Notes under the pieces: model-generated
Told to the model about the DNA's origin: nothing
Seen by the model: the letters and a program-made list of their open reading frames with translations, nothing else
Databases searched by the model: none
DNA from: Immersiella caudata
Taxonomy: Eukaryota; Ascomycota; Sordariomycetes; Sordariales; Lasiosphaeriaceae
Direction: 5' to 3'
Length of the DNA stretch: 64,000 bases
Assembly: GCA_030512335.1 (NCBI GenBank)
Contig: JAULSU010000001.1
Span: forward strand, 4,030,001-4,094,000
Made by a program: the position numbers and the translations under genes
Part shown: positions 32,120 through 44,349 of the stretch, one piece after another
Position numbering within the stretch: the stretch's first letter is position 1
How the letters are laid out: each line of letters begins with the position of its first letter

Positions 32120-33532
32120 TCAATGTCCAGTCGAAGCCTTGGGTCGACTCGGGAGCGCCAGCTCAGATGACTGGTCAGACCATGGGACGGTACGGCCTTC
32201 ATTATGAGACCGCCTGGCCAGCTCGATTACTCTGAGGCCATCCCTAGCAGTCTCCGGGTCTACGAGAACCTCGGCGTCGCCACGGATCGCCGCTACAATG
32301 TTCTCGTAGTATCCTCTGTACCACCCTGGCAGACTGGGATACTTCCCGATGTAGAGTTTGCTCTGTTCGTCGTATGACTGGCTTTCGGAATCGAACTCGT
32401 TAGTTGTAGTCAGTGTCCCCCAGATTCTTTCTTCTTCTAGGCCGTAGTCAGGGGCGCTGGCAGGTTGTCCTGGCGCCGCTATAGCCTTTGCTTCCTGAGG
32501 GCAGGTTCCAAACTGAAGGTTCGACATCAGTGACATGCCTCAAAACGCAGTCTGGGCTTGGGGCGCGCATACCTTCAGATAAGTGCCCTTGGTTCCCCGA
32601 GCCCAAAAGCGGAGCTGATCCTTCATGTGCGTGACAATGGCAGTCTTGATGGTTACCAACAAGTTCTTTTGCTCGCCAGCATATTGGAGAATGATGGTAT
32701 AAGTGTCATCTATCTCGCTCTCAGTTCCACGGTTCGACCGAAGGAAGGCCGTGACTGAAGCTGGCCGGCCGAACAAGGTCAGAGCTTGATCAATGGTGTG
32801 GGTTCCTTGGACGGGTCAGCAGTGTCACCCTGGTTTACTTTTAATATCACAAACCAAGGCCAAACGCCATCCCCTGCCCAGGGGAGTACTCCTTTCCCCA
32901 GCCATTGACCCAACCAGGTGAGGGGAAATCAAAATGAATATCGGCTTCAAGAACCGTTCCTAGAGCGTTATGCTTGGCTAGATATTCCAAGGTGCGGAAG
33001 TCACTGTCGAGCCTCCTATCTTCGTGCCATCGTCAGAACGGGTCTTCTTGAGGAGCTCAGGGGGACGTTGACCTACTCTGAAAGACGGTAAGAATCTTTC
33101 CCCTCTCCTTGGCCAGGGCGATGAGCCTGTCCGCTTCGGCACTCGTGTTGACAAATGGCTTCTCAACGATCACTATCTGAGGTTTAGTGATTGGCACGGA
33201 AATGATGTGGAAATGGGATAGGACTGACCATGCTTCCCGGCTCGCAGCGCTTTCTCAACGAATTCTTCGTGCGCATGATTGCAAACGATGACGAGTTCGA
33301 TGTCCTTGTCGGCAAAGAAATCCCCAGATGTCTGGTAGTGCTTGGCCTCGGGAAAGTCGACAGTGCAATGGCCCCAGGGCTTGCCTGGCGGTTGAGATGG
33401 GTCGCTGGGTGGGGCCGCTCGCTGCAGGAAGGCGTAGACCTCAAGCTCCGGGTTCGGAAGAATGAAAGGGAGGTGAAAGCAGTTGGTCGAGAACCCGTAC
33501 CCAACAAAGCCAATCTTGATGGGAGCCGTCAT
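32120..33532 (-). CDS. Gfo/Idh/MocA-family NAD(P)-dependent oxidoreductase
   Basis: Five exons (33532-33229, 33172-33077, 33019-32855, 32805-32573, 32512-32120) with introns of 49-60 nt encode 396 residues. Residues 1-130 form the Rossmann fold: IKIGFVGYGFSTNCFHLPF at the start and VIVEKPFVNT near residue 103, the EKP motif whose Lys is catalytic in this family. VFQNRRLDSDF follows, and the C-terminal alpha/beta domain contains GTHTIDQALTLFGRP, with the His-x-x-Asp used in catalysis. These enzymes oxidise or reduce sugars, inositols or related alcohols; the substrate cannot be deduced. Splice choice in intron 1 was fixed by the EKP motif and in intron 2 by the NRR-DSDF block. Confidence 0.92.
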
Positions 33533-35338
33533 GTTTTCTGTATGTCTGTGGTGATATGGTGCTGGCCTTGAGGTTTAACAGTTGGTTGTCGGGTTGATGT
33601 CGCAAGAGCCCGAATCTCCCGGTGGAGCACCCTCTCCACATTGTGCGGAGTTACCTCAACCGGCGCACCCATTGCATTTCGTGCTTCCCCGCTCCAGACA
33701 ATTGGCCCCAGCAGTACGTGAATTGCGGAGCCCCTTTCCAATACGCTGTCTGATTCATGATCTGGGGGGGGGGGCGGCCCAAGTGGCCAAAAATTTCACC
33801 CCAACTCCAGGTAAACAAGCCGACAATGAGATGGAAGAAGAAATGTTGCCGCCTTGTTTAAGAGTACGTGTTGAAGCTGATTGGTTTTGGAGGATGTTGA
33901 TTTGCAACAATGAATAGTATTAGCATGTAGCTAGGCATCCAGAGGCAGAGACTTTAACGTTTTCCTACCTAAGGTAGGGACCGGCAATTGTCACATCGTT
34001 TTCCTGCCGCGAGTCTCTCTTTAATCTTCGGTCTTCAGTGCTTTTACTTAAAGCGCTTTCCTGATGGTGTGTTCAGGCTTTGCGACCATGAGTTGGACGT
34101 CTGTAGAAAACAATCAGGGCTTCCTCTTGTCACAATTCCCCTTGTTCACTCACGCTCCTTTGTCACATAATACGACAAGAGCGCAGCTTCTCACTTAATC
34201 CACATTGTTCTCACAAACTGAATTTTTTTCCATTCCATAATCGTAATGCATAAATTTAGGTAGCCCAGGATTCATCCTCTTATCACCTCATCTTAGACCA
34301 CATTTCTCCCATATATGGGGCGTCAAATCCGCCAACCATCAGCACCGTCGCCATGTGTCGCTTCCATATCGTCCGTTATTCCTGTGGCTATGAGCGCGAA
34401 CAACTGGCTCCTTGTGATAGACAGAAGTTGTGTGATGCAAGCGACGGCGCTAACACCCCCTGATGTTTGGCCAGTCATGTGGCAGCCGGTGTCAGCGGAG
34501 CAACCGCCTACAGGCAAAGATTTCATCGGGCACGAGCGAATTTGGGTAAGTGGGAGTTTCTCTCTACATGGGGGGGGGGGGGAAGGGAACGATGGCGTCA
34601 TTGGTGAGCTTGTGCAGATATGTCGAATGCAATACATCAGTCAGAGGAGGATTTGGGATGATTTTTTAGGAGAATGAGATATTCCCGGCTTTGAAGAGCA
34701 AGCCAGTACCACTGGCATTCGTTCATCCGTGGCGGCACACGCGGGAGGAGAGTGTGTGGGAGAAGTGGACGGAGATGAGAGACTCTGTAGTCTGCTCTGA
34801 GATGTGGAGTGTGCCACCATACTGTAGATTCGAGACAATTTTTGAAGCATGTGATGGAGAAGCTGCGACTGAATTTGCAGATATACGGTCCTTAACTCTC
34901 AACTTGGGTAGTTTGTGGGCTTTTTGCAAATATAAGACAATGTAGACATCGTTTTCTACTTTCTAATCATGACAGAATCGCTGCGGTTTGGGGGGTTGCC
35001 TTCAGCCGGTAATTATGAAATGTAATCCAGGGCAAAAAAGCAGACTTACCGCAAAGACCTGATGATCAATCCTGACTCAAATATTTTCTGGGCTGTACCA
35101 TCACTTTCAGTGCGGTTCTCTCGCTTCTCAGCTCCCCTTCCACCCCGTTTCAAGCGAAACATCCGCCTCTAGCCACGTCGGAGAGACCGTGTCGTCGTCG
35201 TCGTCGTCACACAAGCCATGGTCATCGTCGTTCTTATACCTGCCAGCTTCATCAGTATGCTCGTTGCCGCCGCCGAATTCCCCTTAAAACGATTGCCCCC
35301 TCTGCAGCCTCTCTTGGGCTGCTGCCTAACGGCCAAAT
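33533..35338. other. Intergenic, no gene supported
   Basis: Appears AT-richer than its surroundings from about 33930 to 35240. It holds G runs of 11 and 13 nt at 33764-33774 and 34570-34582, and a short inverted repeat CCTACC-TAA-GGTAGG near 33964. Frames up to 120 codons (34315-34677) have no domain. Confidence 0.55.
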
Positions 35339-36655
35339 TCAACGAAACGCGGAACTCCCGTCCGTGGGTTCTCCGAATCCTCCACCTCGGTCTGTGCAGC
35401 CTTCGCGATGGACAACCAGACTACCATCCCCACTCAACGCCATGCTTTCCATGCCGCTCGATATGCTTTCTGCTCGCCCGTGCCCCAACGGCGAAGTACC
35501 CGAGTAGGGTAAGCGCGTCGCGCCGGCCAGATAGCCAGTGATCAGTGGGCATCTACAAGCGGCTTGCCGTAATATTTCATTCTTCAGATGGAATACCTCC
35601 TCTCGCAGCTGAGTCGCGCACGCTAAGAGCTCTTGGCGCTGGGAACTGACCTCTCTTTCTTCAGCCTCCATGATCGCTATGGCCGCCTGCGTCTTGGCCC
35701 GGTAGCGCGATGCTGCCGTCTTGTTGCGTGCCCGGACAATTTCTTGCCTCTGGGTATCCTTCTCTTCTTCATCGTCGTCATCGTCGCCTCCAATGCTAGC
35801 TGGCTGCGCTTTTGCCTTCTCCTTGTTTTTGTTGCTCGAGACGCGCGTGGAAACTGTCGGTTCCAATTCCTGTTGGTCAGCTCGAGGCCATGTTGTGCCT
35901 AGAGTTGAGTTGGAGTCGGAGACTGCGGAGGCGAACCGGAATGCCTGGAAGGACGAAGAGGGACTGCCCGACTCGCTTACGACATATGTCGGCGGCCGGC
36001 CTGGCTTCCTCTTCGACCTTTCTGTTCCATCGTCTCCATACAGGCGAGGGCGGCCCCGCTTCTTTTTGACCTTCTCGAGTTGCGGGTTCTCATCCTTGGC
36101 CTGGGCGTCGTGCTGTTCACCTGCCAGTCTCACGAATGCCGAGCCTGGAGCAAAGCCACCCCAAGAATGAGCGGGTTCTTCGCCCGTGGGGGCACCGAGG
36201 GGAAAGGGCTCTGCGGCGGTCGGGGGAAAGTACCCGAGATCTTGAAGGGGCCCAGTAGGCAACGTCACGTCGAGGGGCATACCAGGATCTAGCCCGCCCA
36301 CCAAGCCCATCAGCTGCTGCAACGCGAGGTTAACCGGCCAGGTCTGTCCCAAGGGTTGCAAGTTTGACTCAAAGGCTTGGCCAGTCTCAGTGGGTGACGC
36401 GGCGGCATGGCTCAGCTCGAGGGAGGGCTGGAAGATATTGTGGGGAGGTAAGGGGGCCAAAAGGGAAGGGTCCTCGAAGGGCGTAAGTGGATATTGATGG
36501 AATCCTGACCCAATCGGACTCTCTGTGCTGGGCTCATACCAGTGGGTATGAGAGGCATTGTTGCCCGCTTCCAGTGGGATCCAGTTCTCAACCCCACCAT
36601 ATTCCCCTGCGAGATTCTGGAGGCGATGTCGGTCATCTTGGTCACCTCGATTCAT
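35339..36655 (-). CDS. bZIP transcription factor with two AT-hook motifs
   Basis: One exon, 438 residues. The basic region VRARNKTAASRYRAKTQ (about 307-323) has the N-x7-R signature of bZIP DNA contacts. A heptad-spaced helix follows to about 365 (IMEAEEREVSSQ, then LRE-EVFHLKNEIL), ending near CRCPL. Upstream, VKKKRGRPRLYG (about 196-207) and KRKPGRPPTY (about 215-224) are AT-hook cores (GRP) that bind the minor groove of AT-rich DNA. Between them and the basic region is an acidic run of nine Asp/Glu. The N-terminal 190 residues are Pro/Gly-rich and probably activating. Fungal bZIPs with paired AT-hooks exist but are not well characterised; the target genes are unknown. Confidence 0.9.
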   Translation of the reverse strand: MNRGDQDDRHRLQNLAGEYGGVENWIPLEAGNNASHTHWYEPSTESPIGSGFHQYPLTPFEDPSLLAPLPPHNIFQPSLELSHAAASPTETGQAFESNLQPLGQTWPVNLALQQLMGLVGGLDPGMPLDVTLPTGPLQDLGYFPPTAAEPFPLGAPTGEEPAHSWGGFAPGSAFVRLAGEQHDAQAKDENPQLEKVKKKRGRPRLYGDDGTERSKRKPGRPPTYVVSESGSPSSSFQAFRFASAVSDSNSTLGTTWPRADQQELEPTVSTRVSSNKNKEKAKAQPASIGGDDDDDEEEKDTQRQEIVRARNKTAASRYRAKTQAAIAIMEAEEREVSSQRQELLACATQLREEVFHLKNEILRQAACRCPLITGYLAGATRLPYSGTSPLGHGRAESISSGMESMALSGDGSLVVHREGCTDRGGGFGEPTDGSSAFR

Positions 36656-37922
36656 CGAACTTAGGCCTGTCCAAGATGACGAGGGTGTACGGAACGCCGG
36701 CTAGTGGGTAGACGACAGCATATGCGATTAATATCGCAAAAGTGGCGTCAGAAATCAGACGCCAAGGATTAGGGAGTTCTGACAGCAGCCATCACCGGGA
36801 CCGCCGAGCAGCCTCTTTGATATACCATTCCTCTTCCCCCCCCCCCCCCTCCACTCCACACAACGTTTTGCTCGGTCAAGCTTGCGGAGTGTTGTAGGCG
36901 GAGCGTTTCAGCTGGAGCATTTTGCCCGGTTGGTTCTCCTCTCCCCGTACAAAGTGCGATAAGTCTGGGCTCCACCATGGCACATTGGGGTATTATGACC
37001 CGGAAATGCATGCCACCTGCAGTAAGCAGGGTACTCAAAAAGAACAGAAATGTTCATGATCCATCAACGCATTTAGCGGTTACGGTAGCCTGATAACCGT
37101 GCGGAATCGGGGAAGTGGTCTGCCTTTTACCGAAGTCCTGGTACAGGGCCCTGCAGCCTGTGGCGGAGCCCTGGAGAACCCGGAATTAGGATTTCGTCCA
37201 ATAGTTTTCGACGCGCATCTGCAAATCGGTAGGGGCTTAACACTTTACCATTCCTCCCCTGTCGCGACGTGGAAACCCGTATCATTACTACGTCATTCCG
37301 GATGCAGCCAAGAGCACGCATCTCTTATGGACACGCGCGATTCGCCAACTTGGCGACGTGCGCGCCGACTCGGGGTCCTCTACCCCACTCCCGTGCACAG
37401 CAGATAAGCCCCCCAGGGTCCCCTTTGGACCCTTTGGGACAACTTGTAAATCTCGATGCGCATGCAAGTGCCGTGTGCCGATGGCGGGGGGCCGTCTTGA
37501 CCACTCCATGGACCCTGCAACACGCCCGCTTGCTACTGAACGGTGTCGGGGACAGGAAACTTGATTTCGTGGAGAGGTAAGCCTTAGGTCTTTGAACCAT
37601 AGCAGCAGAGCAATCCTGCTGCACGCACCGCTGCTGCCTGGCGGGCTCTTGCAGGTGACTCGGTCGCGTCGACGAGTCCGTCAGATGTGGGTTTGGTTTT
37701 TGATCGAGAGCAAGATGGGAAGCAGTCACGCTCCCCGCTATTATTTCAAACAATGCAGTTGAACCAAGACTAGGAGGTACCTAGGGAGATACCAGACACA
37801 TGGAGCCGCGTAACACGCAATGAATAAAGACGTGACCGAAATTCGCGGGACTAATAGCTTATCCGCCTGCTGTGCAACCGCTCGTCGTTCTCAAATAGCA
37901 CCTAGCAGGTTTTGCGTATTTA
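36656..37922. other. Intergenic, no gene supported
   Basis: Upstream of the bZIP gene and downstream of the DUF2235 gene. A 14-nt C run lies at 36836-36849. Overlapping short frames at 37099-37753 on both strands have no domain. Confidence 0.55.
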
Positions 37923-40413
37923 TTACCTGGCGGCCGCGGCTGCCACACCATTCTGCTGACCTGCGGGCGCCCTGATGACAGCCGGTGCCTTGTTGGGCGT
38001 TGTGTCGGCCGTTTGCCACGAGACGAGATCGTGGTATCCGTATTCGGTCGGAATCTGGGCGGAAGACATCTTTTCGGCGAGCATCGGAACTGCAGGTCGG
38101 ACTCTGTTCAGCCTGGAGGAAGCTTTCAGGGACTTGGTGAACGACGGCTTCTTTGGTGTGCCTTGGTGTTTCTTGAGACCGTCTTGTTCGCGCTTATGCC
38201 AGGAGAGGACCTTTTCGTTGTTTTGGATGTACATGCGTTCCCACATGCCAATGTGTTCTTCGGGGCTGTAGACCGTGTTAGTAGGTGGGTTATCAAGGAG
38301 TTTGGAGAAGATAAGATACTAGATCGTGCATGATTGAGGGAAACAGGGAGTATTCAGCTTACAGAGGTTCAAGGGTCTTCTTCGGATCAGTATTAGCATT
38401 GATCCACACCCAGTGTGTCCTGGGGCCGTCAAGCTTCTTTAGATCAGAGTCTTCATATGGTTGCTCTGTGCGGACAGCGGGTATCTTGTTGTCGAGGTTG
38501 GGAGGAGGCTTGTCATAGAACGGCATCACAGGTCCGGCAACAGTGTGGTACGTCGAGATTGCACCTTCGCCGCGGAACTCACGGATCGGTGTGCCTGGGG
38601 CAGACTGAGCCACAAGCTTGTATCCCCGCTCGGTGAGAGCGCGACACTTCCAAGGGCCCGCGTCGTCCATGTTCAGTCCGCCATAGAGATAGCGTATCCT
38701 GACGCTCGGATGAACGAGTTCGTTAGGACTTTTCAGGGGCTCGTCACAGCCGTCGGCTGTGTAGCCACCGGGCCTGCGTGTGGGGTAACCGGTGTTGCCC
38801 TTTCTGATATGGCGATATGGTGCTGCAAAGAAGCCAATGATCTTGTCTAGAGAGGTTGTGGCGCCGCTTGGGTTGCGGATGGTGCCCATACCCCATGGCT
38901 TGGGGATCGCGCCTGGACGGAGCTCATAAAAGATGCGGTTCATTTCGACTTTGCTGAACTCCACACCGATAGAGGTGAGCTGATCTGCCATCCCTGTTTT
39001 TGGATTTAGAGTCAATACCATCTCAGGGACTACTGACTGGGAAACGGCTTACACGCAAGAGCAATCGTTGCAATCTGCTGATCAGGCCAGCCACCCCCAA
39101 CATTGCAATGCGACCCTGGAAACCAGACCTGGCGAAGCGTAGTATGGGTGTTATCTCTGGATCCCCACATTGTGCAGTCGAATGCTGAGCGCCATTCATC
39201 GAGTGCCAGCCCGTGGAAGGCATAGTCAACGCTAGAGGAGACATCAAGACTCTCAAAGCGAATCTGTGCGAAGCGGTTAGCTTCAAGGCGTATCACAGAG
39301 GCCATGCTGTGCGAGTTTACCTCCTGCTCTCTACGCCCTCCGCTATGGAGAGGCGTGCGCGGGATGCCGAGAGACCCTACGGTATCCCAGACTCCGACTG
39401 CCCTGACTGTTCCTTTGACGGCCACATATTGACGTTTCATCTTGCCATCCTCGTCACGCACCTCCTCGTAACTTGCCAAGGACATTCCCTCCTATTGTTG
39501 AGTCGATGAGTTGTAGCACGAAGGCAAGGGGCGGGACTTCACAGAGGCACTTACCTCCACAAGGAACCTCCTGTATCTCTCTGCCATCTTTTTCAAGTTC
39601 ATCTTGGCTCTCGCTCCCCTGTGGGAATGCACATGAACTTCGGCACGCATCTTAGACATTTCCTCGAACAAATTCCGCTTCTTTTTGTCAAGGTCTGCCT
39701 GCAGCTTGACAGAATCCTCCCACGGCATCGTTTTGCCCGAGGGATCCTTTGCAGCAGCCCGAAACATCTGCAGTCGCTTTTGGTTATCGACAGTGAAGCC
39801 TACCAAGTGATCTTTTGGATCATACTTTATGTCTACCCAATCCTGCCACGTCTCATAGTCGTGGAAGATATGGGGGAGTGAGTCGAGACCCGAACGGTTG
39901 AGGAAACCGAGAGCGCAAACCATGCCGGCAACGGAGCGGGCTGTGAAAGCACCACGGGAGAACCCAATGATGATGATTTCGTCACCGGGGTTGTAGTTGT
40001 CGCAGATGAAGCGGTATGACTCGACAATGTCTTGGGTGACACCCATGCCGAATATCCCGCCGAGGTATTGCGCAATCTTGGAGGTTGAAGTTCCCACTGT
40101 CGAGTGTTAGCATGAAACCCTTGGGTTCTGTCACACAAAGCATACCGCCAGAGTGGTAGTACACTATTTGAGGCATCCCGGAGCAGCACTTCTTTGCAAA
40201 AGCCCCCGAAAGACGAGCGACGTTGGTTGGATCGCCAGATTCACGGGCGTTGCTGTGGCGTCACTGTCAGTTTGGCGAAGCCGGAGGGGGCAAGAATGGT
40301 GCAGAGCCTTACGCGCTGTTCCACGTCCCGTCGCAACAGACGATGATGCGTTTCCTATTGAACCATTGCCCAGACGGACTCCGGTGCGCGCATTGCACTA
40401 TCTTCGGCTCCAT
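37923..40413 (-). CDS. DUF2235 alpha/beta-hydrolase-like protein
   Basis: Six exons (40413-40313, 40252-40146, 40096-39555, 39491-39053, 38993-38363, 38265-37923; introns 49-97 nt) encode 720 residues. The DUF2235 signature is complete: IIVCCDGTWNSA near residue 25, the nucleophile elbow IIIIGFSRGAFTARS (G-x-S-x-G), VWDTVGSLGIP, and HCNVGGGWPD with the putative catalytic His. Bacterial relatives include phospholipase effectors of the Tle1 family; fungal members are widespread and mostly uncharacterised. No signal peptide or membrane helix is evident, so it is likely cytosolic. The first exon begins with an ATG at 40413 in the frame that reads into CCDGTW. The C-terminal 110 residues after the last intron are basic and not part of the domain. 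Confidence 0.9.
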
Positions 40414-42776
40414 CCTTGGGTATCTTGGTGGCAGAGCGGCGGCGTGAAGACGGAGAGTATGGCAGTGTCGGGATCGCGGGACAGCGATGGGGTTTTCTGT
40501 TCCCCATTGCAGATCGGCTTATCAACCTGGAGCCTAGCATGGCTCTGCCGCAGGTGTGGACCGCGTTGATAATGCATGGCGTTCATTGAGGCTGGCGCGG
40601 TTTCTGCTTCGGTTCTTCAGCTGGTGATTCGAAGCCGGCGCATGCATGTCTCGCCAATGCAAGCATTCTCTGAAATGTGGCGGAACTAGGATATGCAACA
40701 ACAGCTGCTGTGGTGTGCGGGGAAGCCCTGTGTGTGGTTCCTATAGGGCTGCGCTGGTTCCGCTGCCGATCTCAGGCGGAAGGTCCGCTCCGATTTGCCA
40801 ACGCAAGGGGCCTTAAAAAAACACCTTTGCAGTTCACTGAGAAGCCCTTTGTGGGAAAGAAAAAGGCACTGACCTGAGGTGCTAGGACTTGAATCTAATC
40901 TCGCTTCGTTGCTGGTGGACATTGAAATCGTGTCGAGGGCAGAGAGCTGGGTGAGCTGCACGGCCGCGACGCGTTGGGCGAGGGAGGGGAAGGAGGAAAC
41001 AACTCTGCCCGATCTCTGCCCGCGAGTACTAATAGACCAAGAACTCTATCCAGCCTGGCTTGTTCTACTTCAGGTAACGCTGGATAACAGGACGCGGCAA
41101 GTCTCCTCGCGAACTTGAATGTGAAAGCCAAATGCATCAAGTAGTGTTAAAGATCGTGAAGGATACTCTTAGTATCGATGAAGCCTGAGAATATGAAAAC
41201 CACCTAGTGGTAATATTCCACATCAACAGTATTACTTCTCACGGGAGAAAGCAGTCGTTTGGGCAGCGTGCCTCCCTCCGTCGGCAACCTTGTTGCACCA
41301 TAGCAGACGAGGGCTTCACTTGCATTTCCCCTTCGTTTCCATGCCGATTGTCAAACAACTTATTCCTGCGTTCAGTGCCCATGATTCGTTTTTCGTCTTT
41401 ATTCCAGACGCATTGCATGCAATAGAACGCCCCATAAACGACTGGAGACTGGATGGAGAACTTGGCTCGACACCCACGCTCGGGTTCGCCAAAGACAACG
41501 TCAACACGTGTCCGGTCCCACTGAAATATTAGGGTTCGATGACATGGTGGACGAGGGAGGAGGTGTGGCGTTCGAGGGAGCGCATGCTGCGACACGTGGG
41601 AGAGTGTTTTGAAGTAAGGTTCGAGTTGCCGACCGAGGTAATAGCGTGCCATCCAAGGAAGCCGGTTGAAGCAAATTTGGAGTGCAGAAGAGGCAATAAG
41701 GCGGCCAAAAATTCGAAGTTGGCAAACAGTGACAGAGATAGCTGCCAACTGGTAGCCTGTCGAGTTGGGCTTCCTGCAGTCTGGGATGTCATCTTCGTGG
41801 TGCTTTGCCATGAGTTGGCGCTTGCTTCAATCGTCTCAGGCTCCGTTCCCACCGTCAACGGTTTGTTTATCTTGCGGCCGATGGCGTGCAGCCTGCAAGG
41901 AGAAGACTTGTTGGAGGGGTATGCCGTTTTCATCACGTTGGTCATCGGATTTGGCGACAAAGGAGTGGGAAGGTGAACTTGTTGCTTGAGGATCAATGGA
42001 TGGTTTGAACGGCTGAGACGGGTAGCTCCCCTGTAGCCAGCGTTCGCGGGACGGGAAATGACTACCAGGAGAGCAGAGCAGAGTGTGGGACCAACCGCCT
42101 GTTATAAGCATGGGGAAATCAACAATGTGGCACCGCTCCAGCCCCGGCATCGTGTTACGCCAAAGTTTGGCCCGGGATGAGGGCTTGTTGCACGGTACGC
42201 TGCATATGGGAAAGTGCAACCGCACTACCAAATACATACGACCATAGGTACTGGAAAGCTCGGGATCCCGTCCGCTCTCCCATAGATAAGCCAGTAACCG
42301 CCAGACTAGTAGTTGGGTCGGTGACGACCAGCGAATCCCTGGTGTTGTATGTTTTTGCAGTTTTGGCTGCCCCTCTCTCCGGTTTCTTCTACCTTCCAAT
42401 TTTTCCTGCGATGCTTCGAGACTGGAGGACAGCTAAAAAAAAGAAAAAAAAAAAGAAAAAAAAAGCTGCTTTTCAGATTAGTATTTTCATCCGAATCATG
42501 GCGCTTGGCCTTGAGTGGGCCTCAAAATCTTCAGCACACCGCCCTTCAGGCACTGGTTCCCACACGCTAGGTCCCACCCTGCAAAGCTCGATTATGGTGC
42601 CTGACACGGCAGGGGTCAAAAAAGAATTTTCCGTCTTCGTTTGACTTCAATATCAAAGACTGAAAATTCCAAAACAAGGCATTTTCATCAGCAATCATAT
42701 CGAGTAATCTTTTCAACTGCTATTTCCACACCGCTATCATCCCCTATCGCTAATTACAGCACCATACACCAAAAAA
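40414..42776. other. Long intergenic region, no gene supported
   Basis: 2.4 kb between divergent genes. Complementary frames at 41501-41996 (-) and 41539-41976 (+) overlap each other and have no domain. An A-rich tract (A runs broken by two G) occupies 42435-42464, about 310 bases before the RRM gene. Confidence 0.55.
42435..42464 (+). repeat. A-rich low-complexity tract
   Basis: Thirty bases consist of A except for two G. Such poly(dA:dT) tracts often keep promoters nucleosome-free; that role is inference. Confidence 0.7.
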
Positions 42777-43755
42777 ATGGACGCCATGCAGCAAACAGAC
42801 GCCGTTGCTGAGGGTCGCAGAATTTACGTCGGAAACCTGCAATACTCGGTCACTCCCACAGATATCGAGACGGTCCTGCGCGAGACCGGACTGGGCAATT
42901 TTGAGAAGATCCACATCTCCGTCGACAGCATCTCCAACCGCAACCCGGGGTATTGCTTCGTCGAGTTCCCCACTCGCGAAGCCGCCGAGCAAGCCCTCAT
43001 TACGTTAGAGGGTATCGCCATTTATGACCGTCAGCTGAAAGCTGGCCCCTGCCACCCCAAGACGTCGTCCTCCCGCAAGTACGACAACGGTCGTCCCGTC
43101 TCGGAGAGCTCCACGGCCCAGCGCTGGGGTGACTGGCGTTCTGGTGCGAGGCCCGCAACTAAGTCGGGCGAACCCGATGTCAGGACGCAGCAGCAACAGC
43201 AGCCGCAGCATGAGTCTGAGAACCCGGAGAGTAAGAGGCTTTACGTCGGAGGTCTTGGTCCCATGTTGAACCAAGAGCAGAACGACGTTGAGCTGCGTGA
43301 AATCTTTGCTGGGTTTGAAATGTAAGTTCTCTCTCCATTTCCGGAGAATCAAGCACTCATCATGTCACAGTGCGGCAGTCGGCAAACGCATCACACCTCA
43401 CCCTTCGGCGACAGAGAAGCCCGGTAACCACCACTACGCCTTCATCGACTTCGCCACCCCAGAGGACGCCGAGCAGGCCCGCCGCGCTATCGGCGGAAAG
43501 CCCTACGGCGGGGGCCGTTTGCGCGTTTTCCACGCAAAGGCCAGAGCTTCCAAGGAAGTTGGAGACCTTGTCATCACCGAGGTTGCCGCTGCATCTCCCC
43601 ACCGCAGCACCCGCACCTTCCAAACGTCCTCACCAGCAGGAAAGACCCGCGGCGAGGGCACTCCCATTCGCGATCGTGAGGAGCGCGACGGCAGACAACG
43701 CGTCATTATGGCCTCTAATAACTGGCGTACCAGAGCTGCCCCGGCCGCTGAGTAG
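42777..43755 (+). CDS. RNA-binding protein with two RRM domains
   Basis: Exons 42777-43321 and 43371-43755 (49-nt intron) encode 309 residues. RRM1 (about 14-90) has RNP2 RIYVGNLQYS and RNP1 NPGYCFVEF. RRM2 (about 152-245) has RNP2 RLYVGGLGPM and RNP1 HHYAFIDFAT; the intron falls inside RRM2. The linker is Gln/Arg-rich and the tail is Ser/Arg-rich (REERDGRQR). This layout resembles the fungal proteins compared with yeast Sgn1/Nsr1-like or hnRNP-type RRM factors, without a clear orthologue. It probably binds mRNA in the nucleus or cytoplasm. The ATG follows a run of seven A, a strong fungal context. Confidence 0.85.
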
Positions 43756-44349
43756 GAGGTATGACATCTGACGGCAGTTCTCGGTTGGGTTCAAGCTCTG
43801 TGTGTTGTTCCACAGCAGCGATGGATATAACACCTCCCTCTTAGCGCACCTGTATTAAAGGTCGCTTATCCCCACACGTTGCTTGCGGCGCGCACGGAAG
43901 AAATACAGTGGCGGAGGGGAGCATGCTGCAGAGAGAGGAGATGAGACGGATGCTTCTCCACACATTGCGTCGATCCTCCCTCCTCCTACCCAAATATTCT
44001 CCGCACGGCACTGCTCGGTATATGATGCAGGTGCCGCGGGCGGCAGCCGCGGGGGAGGGGAGTTCTCACTACCGGTTGAATAGGCTCAAAAGGGGGATAT
44101 TATCCCAGCAAGGGTAACGAGCGTCCATGAATCAGCGCCGATTGTTTTTTCTTGAGAGGAATACTATCATATCTATTATCCCGCCGGTGACAAGGATGGC
44201 TGTGATTTCAACGTTTGATTGTGCAATGGTACGGGAGTGGGGGCCGTGTGACGCGGGAGGGGAGATTTGGTGTGTGGTTATTTAGGGGGGGGAACCCCGG
44301 AGTGGTGCTTGGTGGGCTATGAAGACGGTTGAGGTCATTGAACGCAACG
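43756..44349. other. Intergenic, promoter of the GH3 gene
   Basis: No gene seen. The last 100 bases before the ATG are G-rich and pass through a GGGGGGG run near 44285. Confidence 0.5.

Noticed and set aside
41539..41976. Possible gene of about 145 codons
   Set aside because: Complementary strand is open over the same bases, and neither translation resembles a protein family or has a good start.
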